This document shows, in pieces, positions 1 to 5,749 of a stretch of DNA of 6,264 nucleotides (position 1 is its first letter; the number at the start of each line of letters is the position of its first letter). Source of the stretch: DATDRQ01 sp035291645 (GTDB lineage: Bacteria > Chloroflexota > Anaerolineae > Anaerolineales > UBA4823); NCBI GenBank assembly GCA_035291645.1, contig DATDRQ010000263.1:1-6264 (forward strand). Direction: 5' to 3'. Position numbers and translations under genes: made by a program. The notes beneath the pieces were generated by a model. The model made no database searches. It saw only the letters and a program-made list of their open reading frames with translations, and was not told where the DNA came from.

Positions 1-71
1 CCAAGGACGAATAAGAATCCCAGCAGGATTAATAGGATTGGAATAGTTGAACGCCTGGTCGACGTCGCCAT
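1..71 (-). CDS. N-terminal fragment of a membrane-anchored or secreted protein (partial)
   Basis: Only the first 23 codons lie inside the window; the gene continues past the left edge. The ATG (complement of 69-71) opens a peptide beginning MATSTRRSTIPILL and continuing as an uninterrupted Leu/Ile/Phe-rich stretch. The layout of two arginines followed by a hydrophobic run is typical of a signal peptide or N-terminal membrane anchor. A GAGGG ribosome-binding sequence (complement of 79-83) sits 7 nt before the ATG, and a candidate extended -10 element lies just upstream at 91-99. The gene is divergent from the serine hydrolase at 199. No function can be assigned from so short a piece. The start is well supported by the ribosome site and the anchor-like N-terminus; the identity is unknown. 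Confidence 0.6.
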   Translation of the reverse strand, partial: MATSTRRSTIPILLILLGFLFVL

Positions 72-90
72 GTTTTTCCCTCAGGGGTGC

Positions 91-99
91 ATCATACCA
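91..99 (-). promoter_or_regulatory. Candidate extended -10 promoter for the leftward gene at 71
   Basis: The complement reads TGGTATGAT, an extended -10 (TGn plus TATGAT, one mismatch to TATAAT). It lies about 20 bp upstream of the leftward ATG, so the leader would be short but would still include the GAGGG ribosome site. No good -35 hexamer is seen at 17 bp, as is common for extended -10 promoters. Assigned by pattern and position only. Confidence 0.4.
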
Positions 100-190
100 T
101 AAGATTATTTGTAGCCCTCGTGATTGAAGAACTGGGGCTCCATCTACCTGTCAGGAGCTTAAGGATTCTTTATCTAAAACCAGCCACTCC

Positions 191-196
191 AGGAGG
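191..196 (+). promoter_or_regulatory. Strong Shine-Dalgarno-like AGGAGG too close to the first ATG
   Basis: AGGAGG ends only 2 nt before the ATG at 199 and 23 nt before the next in-frame ATG at 220. The usual spacing is about 5-9 nt, so it suits neither start well. An in-frame stop at 175-177 and the absence of another ATG, GTG or TTG codon upstream of 199 limit the choices to 199, 220 or 253. I keep 199 because it is the only start with any ribosome-site association. Confidence 0.4.
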
Positions 197-198
197 AT

Positions 199-1710
199 AT
201 GTTATACTCACCGATCGCTATGGGACGACGTGGACCTTTCTCTCCACTCCGCATGATCTCCTTGCTCTTGTTACTGAGCGCGGTGATCCTGCTCACACTC
301 CAGCTGGTTCGCTTCAGCCGTTTGCGTTCTACCCTACCCGAAGGTATGCGTATCGGGGGCGTGCCGGTCAGCGGGTTAGATAGACAGGCAGCTGCCCAGC
401 GCCTGCTCGAGGCTTACACAGCCACCCCGGTCGAGCTTCACTACGGCGACTCGATGATCCAGATCGATCCAGCAGTCGCCGAATTTAAACTCGACCTGGA
501 AAGTATGCTGGCCGCCGCAGAACTCAATCGCAGTGAACAATCTTTCTGGGTCGATTTTTGGAATTTCCTTTGGGGTCGCACGACGCCACCGGCTGATATC
601 CCCCTGCGTTCATCATTTTCAGAAGCCCGTTTGAGGACTTATCTGCGTGACGAAATCGCCGCCCGTTATGACCAGCCACCTTTGCCTTCTATCCCAGCAG
701 TCGGTACAGTGAATTTTCAGCCTGGCAAGCAAGGGACTGTGCTGGATATCGATCAATCTATCCCCCTGATCGAGAGCGCATTTCAATCGATCTCCAACCG
801 GGTTGTCGACCTTCCCCTGGGACGCACTGATCCCCCACGGCCTTCGTTCCAGAATTTGGAGATCCTCCTGAAACAAACCGTCGATCTTTCTGAATTCGAT
901 GGCCTGGTTGGTCTGTACATGCTGGACTTAAATACGGCGGATGAAATCCACTTCGCATACCAACAAGGCCAGGATTATCCGACCAATCCGGATATCGCCT
1001 TTACCGCCGCGAGCATCATCAAGATTCCGATCATGGTATCGACCTTCAGGCGGCTTGGCGAAATCCCAGACCAGGAAACCATCAAACTTCTTGAGGAGAT
1101 GATCGAAAAGTCCGGGAATGACCCGGCAGATTGGGTGATGGAGCGGGTGATCGATCCGAACATTGCCCCCATCGAGGTAACCAATGACCTGCATGCTTTG
1201 GGTCTGGAGAGCACCTTCCTGGCGGGGCAGTTTTTTCCCGGCGCCCCGTTGTTGGCCTCCTTCGAGACGCCCGCAAATACGCGCGGCGACATAAACACGG
1301 ACCCGGATATTTATAACCAGACAACCCCTTCAGAGATCGGCATGCTTTTAGAGGATATCTATCAATGTAACCAATCGGGTGGGGGTACACTGATGGCCGT
1401 TTTTCCTGGCGATTTCACCCAGAGAGAATGCCAGACCATGCTGACTTACCTCACCCGGAACAACCTCGGGCTGTTGATCGAGGCAGGCGTCCCGGATGGG
1501 ACCGAGGTAGCACATAAACACGGCTGGGTCACCTACTTTGGAGTGATGAACACCCTTGGCGACGCCGGGATTGTCTATTCACCCGGGGGGAATTACGTAT
1601 TGGTGATTTTCCTGTACAAGCCTGGGGAACTAATCTGGGACCCCGCTTCCGAGCTGGTCGCCAGTCTCTCCCAGGCAGTCTATAATTATTTTAACTATCC
1701 CTCTCCCTGA
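199..1710 (+). CDS. Membrane-anchored serine hydrolase of the class A beta-lactamase / DD-peptidase fold, with PG_binding_4-like N-terminal region
   Basis: The protein has 503 residues from the ATG at 199 (496 from 220). A basic N-terminus precedes one membrane segment at about residues 19-38, so the rest should lie outside the cytoplasm. Residues about 45-215 resemble the PG_binding_4 region found in VanW-type proteins (IGGVPVSGL near 52-60, then a PGKQGTVLD segment near 175-183). Residues about 230-500 resemble the beta-lactamase enzyme family: S272-I-I-K275 is the nucleophile motif SxxK, S305-G-N307 matches the SxN motif, and K440-H-G442 stands in the KTG position. The NQTTPSEIG segment (373-381) matches the strand-helix after the omega loop. 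I cannot find the E-P-E-L-N deacylation motif of true class A beta-lactamases, so a peptidoglycan-directed or unknown acyl-enzyme role is more likely than resistance. It stands alone, divergent from the gene at 71 and followed by a hairpin terminator. Fold assignment is firm; substrate is unknown. Confidence 0.85.
   Translation: MLYSPIAMGRRGPFSPLRMISLLLLLSAVILLTLQLVRFSRLRSTLPEGMRIGGVPVSGLDRQAAAQRLLEAYTATPVELHYGDSMIQIDPAVAEFKLDLESMLAAAELNRSEQSFWVDFWNFLWGRTTPPADIPLRSSFSEARLRTYLRDEIAARYDQPPLPSIPAVGTVNFQPGKQGTVLDIDQSIPLIESAFQSISNRVVDLPLGRTDPPRPSFQNLEILLKQTVDLSEFDGLVGLYMLDLNTADEIHFAYQQGQDYPTNPDIAFTAASIIKIPIMVSTFRRLGEIPDQETIKLLEEMIEKSGNDPADWVMERVIDPNIAPIEVTNDLHALGLESTFLAGQFFPGAPLLASFETPANTRGDINTDPDIYNQTTPSEIGMLLEDIYQCNQSGGGTLMAVFPGDFTQRECQTMLTYLTRNNLGLLIEAGVPDGTEVAHKHGWVTYFGVMNTLGDAGIVYSPGGNYVLVIFLYKPGELIWDPASELVASLSQAVYNYFNYPSP
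200..208 (+). promoter_or_regulatory. Candidate extended -10 (TGTTATACT) overlapping the serine hydrolase start
   Basis: TGT followed by TATACT matches the extended -10 pattern with one mismatch. It would start transcription near 215, 5 nt before the in-frame ATG at 220. If real, translation would begin at 220 on a nearly leaderless mRNA and the ATG at 199 would be untranscribed. There is no recognisable -35. This is low-confidence sequence matching. Confidence 0.25.
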
Positions 1711-1721
1711 AAATAAAGTCA

Positions 1722-1751
1722 AACTCCCCATGGTTTATGGCATGGGGAGTT
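1722..1751. terminator. Bidirectional intrinsic terminator between the serine hydrolase and glnA
   Basis: AACTCCCCATG (1722-1732) and CATGGGGAGTT (1741-1751) form a perfect 11-bp stem with an 8-nt loop. It lies 12 nt past the serine hydrolase stop and 53 nt past the glnA stop, in the gap between converging genes. The plus-strand tail is ATTATT. The minus-strand tail is TTTGACTTTATTTT, which is richer in U, so the hairpin can serve both genes. Confidence 0.85.
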
Positions 1752-1789
1752 ATTATTCATCGAAATCGATGACAAAGGAGCAGGTTTGC

Positions 1790-1805
1790 GATCCTTTCCA
1801 GGATC
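1790..1805 (-). other. Small GNRA-capped hairpin straddling the glnA stop codon
   Basis: On the glnA strand, GATCCT and AGGATC pair perfectly (6 bp) around a GGAA tetraloop, which fits the stable GNRA class. The stem begins with the last two bases of the glnA TGA stop (1804-1806). It could protect the mRNA 3' end or be chance. There is no U-tract, so it is not a terminator by itself. Confidence 0.4.
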
Positions 1806-3141
1806 AGGCGACTTCCAGGTATCGTTCGACCTCCCAATCGGTCACCCGCGTGCGGTACTCCTCCACTTCCGCCCATTTTGCCCGGCGGAAGCTTTCATAA
1901 GTCGATTCACCGAGCGCGTCCTGGAGGACAGCATCCTCCTCGAGCAGGTGCAGCGCCTCGGCGAGTGAACCGGGTAACTCGGCGATATCCTTCTCGGCCC
2001 GCTCTTCAGCCGTAAGGTGATAAACATTGATATCGTTTAGCGGCGCAGGGGCGTTCAATCCACAGTCGATGCCGTCCAATCCAGCAGCCAGCATGGCGGC
2101 AAGCGCCAGGTACGGATTTGCAGAGGGGTCGGGAAAGCGAAGTTCGGCGCGCACCGATTTCTCACGACCCATCGTATAGCGGGGTATGCGAATCAGGGCA
2201 GAGCGGTTGATCTGCGCCCATCCCACATAAACCGGGGCTTCGTACCCGGGGACCAGGCGTTTATAGGAGTTAACCGTGGGGGCAACTATCGCAGACAATG
2301 CCCTGGCGTGCACCAGCTGACCGGCGATGAAACCATAGGCTATCTTGGATAGTTTATATGGATCGTCCTCATCATAAAACAGATTCCTTCCGTCAGCATC
2401 GAACAAGGATTGGTGGCAGTGCATCCCAGAACCATTGATGCCGAAGATCGGTTTCGGCATGAATGAAGCCACCAGATCGTTCTGCGCCGCAATGGCCTTG
2501 ACCGTGTACTTCAGTGTCAGTACGTTGTCTGCAGTGCGTAAGGCGTCATCGTATTCGAAGTCGATCTCGTGCTGGCCCAGCGCGACTTCATGGTGACCCA
2601 TCTCGATCTGCAGGCCCATCCCTGCCAGCGCAGCCATCAGCTCCGTCCGGACCCTCACCGCTTCGTCGTTGGCTGAAAAATCGAAATATCCCCCGACGTC
2701 GTGCGGTACCGGATGAATACTGGTCTGACCGTTCCGTTTGAATAAAAAGAACTCGGGTTCCGGGCCAACCATATAAGTCCATCCCCGCTTAGCGATCTTG
2801 TCCAGCATCTTGCGGAGCGTAGCGCGCGGATCGCCATCGAAGGGAGATCCATCCGGCTGGAAAATATTACAGAAAATTCGCGCTCGACGCTTACCTTCGG
2901 GACTCCAGGGTAGCACGGCATAGGTTTCTGCATCGGGAGTCAGGCGCATATCGCTCTCCTGGATGCGGGCAAAGCCTTCGACCGATGATCCGTCGAACCA
3001 TATGCCATGGTTCAAGATATCCTCGAGTCGACTAACCGGCATATCCAGGCTCTTGACCGAACCGGTTACGTCGGTAAACTGCAGGGAAATGAACTTCACC
3101 TGGTCTTGCTCGACACGTTCTAAGAGCCCTTTGTTATCCAT
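1804..3141 (-). CDS. glnA: Glutamine synthetase, type I (GSI-alpha-like)
   Basis: Catalyses ATP-dependent ligation of ammonia to glutamate, the entry step of nitrogen assimilation; a cytoplasmic dodecamer in this family. The length of 445 residues matches Bacillus-type GlnA (444) rather than the longer GSI-beta enzymes. Landmarks are the FDGSSVEGF N-terminal signature (49-57), GPEPEFF (126-132, metal-binding glutamates), HHEVALGQHE (183-192), NGSGMHCH (236-243, catalytic-site His241), NSYKRLVPGYEAP (291-303, flap Glu301) and RAELRFPDPS (331-340, Glu333 metal ligand). Arg59 in GFARIQESD corresponds to the arginine linked to feedback inhibition in B. subtilis GS. Tyr374 sits in NVYHLTAEE, without the LPPEE context of the adenylylation site, so adenylylation control is unlikely (inference). 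GGAG at 3150-3153 lies 8 nt before the ATG. The HTH-like gene ends 50 bp upstream on the same strand. All catalytic motifs are intact. Confidence 0.98.
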   Translation of the reverse strand: MDNKGLLERVEQDQVKFISLQFTDVTGSVKSLDMPVSRLEDILNHGIWFDGSSVEGFARIQESDMRLTPDAETYAVLPWSPEGKRRARIFCNIFQPDGSPFDGDPRATLRKMLDKIAKRGWTYMVGPEPEFFLFKRNGQTSIHPVPHDVGGYFDFSANDEAVRVRTELMAALAGMGLQIEMGHHEVALGQHEIDFEYDDALRTADNVLTLKYTVKAIAAQNDLVASFMPKPIFGINGSGMHCHQSLFDADGRNLFYDEDDPYKLSKIAYGFIAGQLVHARALSAIVAPTVNSYKRLVPGYEAPVYVGWAQINRSALIRIPRYTMGREKSVRAELRFPDPSANPYLALAAMLAAGLDGIDCGLNAPAPLNDINVYHLTAEERAEKDIAELPGSLAEALHLLEEDAVLQDALGESTYESFRRAKWAEVEEYRTRVTDWEVERYLEVA

Positions 3142-3156
3142 ATTTTGTTCTCCGGC

Positions 3157-3186
3157 GGCAACTTGATTTATTTTGACACTGGCAAC
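3157..3186. repeat. Short direct repeat GGCAAC (GTTGCC on the glnA strand) in the glnA leader
   Basis: GGCAAC occurs at 3157-3162 and again at 3181-3186, with starts exactly 24 bp apart, filling most of the 50-bp gap before glnA. Two sites in direct orientation just upstream of a regulated gene could be operator half-sites, but a 6-bp repeat can easily be chance. I see no convincing -35/-10 pair in this gap. Confidence 0.2.
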
Positions 3187-3191
3187 AGGTC

Positions 3192-4097
3192 TTATCGATT
3201 ATTGGCAGTTGTTTCCTTCAACCCTTCAGTCAGCTCGACCAGGAATCGCCCCATTTCGTTCTTTTCCGGCTCACTCAAGCAAGACCACGGTGTAAAGAAA
3301 TAACGATTTGTATCCTGCTCGATCTTCTCCCGAAAAGCGATACCCTCGGGTGTTAAACCAGGCGATCTCCTCGATCCGCTCATGTACTTGAAATCGCGCA
3401 GTTCGTCCAGGGCTTTTTCGTAAACTTGTTCGGCGTATCCCCTGAAGACTAATTTCTTGATAATCTCGTCAAATGAGCCGACTTCCTTACGCCAGAGGAT
3501 CGTCATCATCTCCAATGAGGTGGCCGATAATCCTGTATCCTGCCAGGCAGCCAGGTGGGCGTCATCCCGATAGGCCCCCAAGCAGCTCATCGCCTGCTCG
3601 ATATACGGGAGAGGTGGTTCTTCCGAAGGCATAAGCTTGGAGCTGAGAGTTATGGACCAGGATTCTGGTGGTGGTGGGGTCTTGAGGCAGTGTTCGACCA
3701 GCTGCTTGTATAATTTAGCCAGCCTGGACGAATCTTGGGGAGCAAGTGGATCCACGTCCATCATCACCTGGCGGGCTTGAGTGATGAATTGTTCCACGCT
3801 TGAACGACCGGTTACTGTCAGGCGAAACTCTCCGGCGGAATACTCCTCCAAATACCCTTTATCCGCACAGATCCTCAAGCGGGCCAGGTACAATTCTGCT
3901 GCAGTGTATGGATTCCGGACTGTCAAATGAGCTGGAGTAGTCTCCTCCGGTTCAAAGGTCAAGGCCGCTAGCAGCAGCCCCCATCCCCGCCCATCCAAAC
4001 CACTTTGCTCGACGATCGACTGGACAGCGGGCTCATACCTGTTCTCAAGCGCTGCCCAGGTTTCTAAACTTAATTCCCACAGCGCATGATCGTCCAT
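3192..4097 (-). CDS. SCO6745-like protein with two winged-helix-type halves; possible transcriptional regulator
   Basis: A soluble protein of 301 residues with no signal peptide or membrane segment. The C-terminal half (about 170-295) resembles the SCO6745 / MarR-like winged-helix family: AYRDDAHLAAW (175-185), a helical segment with a basic turn (GSRRS, 241-245), then LTPEG (248-252) followed by a charged helix ending EQDT and an aromatic FFTPW motif. The N-terminal half (about 1-110) repeats the pattern: a helical region, then a wing-like hairpin ending LTVTG (93-97) and a helix. The halves are joined by a linker with four prolines (141-144). The start is set by GAGGAG (4105-4110) 7 nt before the ATG. 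It lies 50 bp upstream of glnA in the same direction, so shared transcription is likely. DNA binding and any role in nitrogen control are inferences; the family is poorly characterised. Confidence 0.75.
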   Translation of the reverse strand: MDDHALWELSLETWAALENRYEPAVQSIVEQSGLDGRGWGLLLAALTFEPEETTPAHLTVRNPYTAAELYLARLRICADKGYLEEYSAGEFRLTVTGRSSVEQFITQARQVMMDVDPLAPQDSSRLAKLYKQLVEHCLKTPPPPESWSITLSSKLMPSEEPPLPYIEQAMSCLGAYRDDAHLAAWQDTGLSATSLEMMTILWRKEVGSFDEIIKKLVFRGYAEQVYEKALDELRDFKYMSGSRRSPGLTPEGIAFREKIEQDTNRYFFTPWSCLSEPEKNEMGRFLVELTEGLKETTANNR

Positions 4098-4232
4098 CGC
4101 GCTTCTCCTCTATACCGATTGGTCATGGTTTAATCAAAGAAACCTAGTTTAGCCGTCCACGCGAGAATAATTTTTCACTTCCCAGGGGTATAGGATAGCG
4201 AACAGGTCATTGCTCCGGTTATACCAGATTCT

Positions 4233-4260
4233 ATTATAAATGGGGCAGGATCACAATCAA
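4233..4260 (-). promoter_or_regulatory. Candidate sigma-70 promoter for the SCO6745-like gene and glnA
   Basis: On the minus strand, TTGATT (4255-4260, -35) and a perfect TATAAT (4233-4238, -10) are separated by 16 bp. Transcription would start near 4226, giving an untranslated leader of about 125-130 nt before the ATG at 4097. A second extended -10-like sequence, TGGTATAAC (4218-4226), lies just downstream. The two divergent -35 boxes here are only about 30 bp apart, so one bound protein could affect both directions. The rest of 4098-4232 shows no other clear element. Confidence 0.55.
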
Positions 4261-4289
4261 CAATAATAATCGTTGGAAAGAACGCTGGC

Positions 4290-4318
4290 TTTACACCCCT
4301 CGCACAAAAAGGTATAAT
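4290..4318 (+). promoter_or_regulatory. Strong sigma-70 promoter for selC
   Basis: TTTACA (4290-4295) and a perfect TATAAT (4313-4318) are separated by the optimal 17 bp. Transcription would start near 4325, giving a 5' leader of about 38 nt before the mature tRNA at 4363. This is the best promoter match in the window and the only obvious one for selC and the M50 protease gene downstream. Confidence 0.8.
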
Positions 4319-4341
4319 GATCGACCGTACTCGATGGTGCT

Positions 4342-4356
4342 GGGGGTATACTCCCG
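4342..4356 (+). repeat. Acceptor-stem-like near-palindrome in the selC leader
   Basis: GGGGGTATACTCCCG is nearly self-complementary over 4342-4355, with one G/T pair. Its left part GGGGGT repeats the first six bases of selC (4363-4368). Its right part ACTCCCG repeats the last seven bases of selC (4450-4456), exactly 100 bp earlier. ACTCCC (4350-4355) can also pair with GGGGGT (4363-4368) across a 7-nt loop, competing with the acceptor stem in the precursor. Origin and role are unknown. Confidence 0.4.
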
Positions 4357-4362
4357 AAGCTC

Positions 4363-4456
4363 GGGGGTGGTTGGGTCCCGGTGGGCTCCCCGGTCTTCAA
4401 AACCGGTGGCGGGTCGCGTTGCGGGCCGCGGTGGGTTCGACTCCCATCCACTCCCG
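4363..4456 (+). tRNA. selC: tRNA-Sec (anticodon UCA)
   Basis: Selenocysteine tRNA: charged with serine, converted to Sec-tRNA and delivered to in-frame UGA codons. The 94-nt gene folds completely. The 8-bp acceptor stem is GGGGGTGG (4363-4370) with CCACTCCC (4448-4455), one G-U pair. The 6-bp D stem is 4373-4378 with 4383-4388, two G-U pairs, and a minimal CGGT loop. The anticodon stem is CCGGT/ACCGG around CTTCAAA, with UCA at 4397-4399. The 24-nt variable arm (4407-4430) has a 9-bp stem with one G-G mismatch and a GTT loop. The T arm is 4431-4447 with loop TTCGACT, and the discriminator is G4456. The segment from acceptor to anticodon stem is 19 nt, as in E. coli selC, and the CTTCAAA loop is identical. 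The 8+5 geometry and long arm separate it from a suppressor or serine tRNA. The 3' CCA is not encoded (CAA follows), so CCA must be added after transcription. Confidence 0.96.
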
Positions 4457-4512
4457 CAATAGCTTCGACCACTTGCGCAAAAAAAAGGTTCACTTATCGA
4501 ACGCCATTCTAT

Positions 4513-5742
4513 ATGACAATTTCATTTACTGATGTTATCCCATTAACCTCTCCCACAGATCCTTATGCCTCGATTGTCGGAAAAGTCTTTCGCATCGAAG
4601 AGGTAACCTGGGGAGACGACAAACAGAACTTTCTAGTTCGCTACCGTGGGAACTTACTGATGGATTCGGCTGCAGCCTACGAGCTCCTGGCTGCCTCCCT
4701 GCGCCCCTTAGATATCACCCCACTTTTTCGAGAAGAATCCGCATCCGAGAGCATCATGCTGGTTAAAGGGGTTGTCCGCCCAAGACCTTCGAATCCTTGG
4801 ATCAATCTGACCCTGTTTTTATTGACTGTCTTGAGTGTCTTATTTGCCGGTACGATTACCCACTATTCAGGACCGCTCACTACCGATCTCTCCCTGCTAT
4901 CCCCACATCTGCTTACTGCACTAGCCGATGGCTTGATGTTTACGGTGAGTCTGCTTGCCATCCTGCTTGCGCACGAGTTCGGCCATTACCTGGCCGGGCG
5001 TTACCATCGCTCCGCGGTTACCTTGCCATACTTCATACCTTTTCCCTTCAGTCCGTTCGGAACGATGGGCGCATTCATCCAGCTGAAGGAACCACCCAAG
5101 AACAAGCGCATCCTGCTCGATATCGGTATCGCCGGACCGCTGGCAGGCCTGTTCGTCGCCATCCCTGTTCTCATGCTCGGTCTTGCCCTATCGCGTGTAG
5201 ACGAGCTGCCGGGTATATTACGCCAGGGTGAGAGCTTCAGTCTGGAGGGGAATTCGGTCCTGTATCTGTTCTTGAAATTTATCATCTTCGGGCAATGGTT
5301 GCCCGAGCCGCAGAATTTTGAGGGCTTATCCCCGCTGATATACTGGTTCCGGTATTTCTTCACCGGAAGGCCGGTACCCTTAGGAGGGGTGGATGTGCTC
5401 CTGCACCCGATCGCCTGGGCGGGTTGGGCGGGCCTGTTGATCACTGCCCTCAACCTGATCCCGGCCGGGCAGCTGGACGGTGGGCACGTCCTTTTCGTCC
5501 TGATCGGGCAAAAAGCGCGCGCCGTCGTGCCTTTCATCCTGGTCTTCTTACTCGTTCTCGGGACGGTCTGGTCTGGCTGGTGGTTGTGGGCGTTTCTGAT
5601 ATTCTTCCTGGGGCGTGTTTTCGCAGAACCCCTGGATCAGATTACTCCATTAGACAGAAGACGCAAGGCCATCGCCATCCTGGGATTGATCGTCTTCATA
5701 TTGGTCTTCACACCTGTCCCCTTGAGCATGTTTTCCTCATAA
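4513..5742 (+). CDS. M50 site-2-type intramembrane zinc metalloprotease (EGY-like)
   Basis: A multi-pass membrane protein of 409 residues with the M50 active-site pair: H154-E-F-G-H158 (two zinc ligands and the catalytic Glu) in a hydrophobic helix, and N314-LIPAGQLDGGH ending at His325, with Asp322 as third ligand. GPLAG (208-212) and an FGTMGAF segment between them fit the plant/cyanobacterial EGY-like branch. Residues 1-90 form a soluble N-terminal domain. Membrane segments run at about 96-118, 133-160, 201-226, 298-318, 338-370 and 386-403. I see no PDZ domain. Expected role is cleavage of membrane-spanning substrates in regulated proteolysis; substrate unknown. The frame stays open upstream through selC, but residues encoded there are not credible, and this ATG is the first start codon after the tRNA. 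No clear Shine-Dalgarno precedes it. It is probably co-transcribed with selC, whose 3' end is 56 bp away with no terminator between. Confidence 0.92.
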   Translation: MTISFTDVIPLTSPTDPYASIVGKVFRIEEVTWGDDKQNFLVRYRGNLLMDSAAAYELLAASLRPLDITPLFREESASESIMLVKGVVRPRPSNPWINLTLFLLTVLSVLFAGTITHYSGPLTTDLSLLSPHLLTALADGLMFTVSLLAILLAHEFGHYLAGRYHRSAVTLPYFIPFPFSPFGTMGAFIQLKEPPKNKRILLDIGIAGPLAGLFVAIPVLMLGLALSRVDELPGILRQGESFSLEGNSVLYLFLKFIIFGQWLPEPQNFEGLSPLIYWFRYFFTGRPVPLGGVDVLLHPIAWAGWAGLLITALNLIPAGQLDGGHVLFVLIGQKARAVVPFILVFLLVLGTVWSGWWLWAFLIFFLGRVFAEPLDQITPLDRRRKAIAILGLIVFILVFTPVPLSMFSS

Positions 5743-5749
5743 AAGCCAG

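Noticed and set aside
87..383. Plus-strand 98-codon open frame overlapping the start of the serine hydrolase
   Set aside because: It shares most of its length with the well-supported hydrolase frame, its product is basic and featureless, and no ribosome-binding site precedes it.
619..1390. Several minus-strand open frames inside the serine hydrolase gene
   Set aside because: Their products are rich in Arg, Pro, Ser and Gly as expected from antisense frames of a coding gene, and none shows a domain or ribosome site.
3157..3174. GlnR/TnrA-like site TGTCA-N7-TCAAG upstream of glnA
   Set aside because: Only the left half fits TGTNA-N7-TNACA; the right half breaks the inverted symmetry, and GlnR/TnrA regulation is not expected outside Firmicutes-like lineages.
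4109..4139. Possible promoter TTGATT - 17 bp - TATAGA just before the SCO6745-like gene
   Set aside because: The -10 overlaps the GAGGAG ribosome site, so the transcript would start after it and lack the site; the TTGATT/TATAAT pair at 4233-4260 is better.
4363..4456. tRNA locus as an integration site for a mobile element
   Set aside because: No integrase gene and no long direct repeat of the tRNA 3' end is present; the only repeat, 7 nt in the leader, is too short to claim an attachment site.
4479..4486. Run of eight A residues (T8 on the minus strand) as a terminator tail
   Set aside because: No GC-rich hairpin precedes it on either strand in the correct orientation, so it is not an intrinsic terminator.
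5001..5537. 178-codon minus-strand frame and the plus-strand frames 4797-5231 and 5424-5894 over the M50 gene
   Set aside because: All lie in alternative frames of a gene with clear catalytic motifs (the last also runs past its stop into the converging gene) and encode arginine- and proline-rich, low-similarity products.
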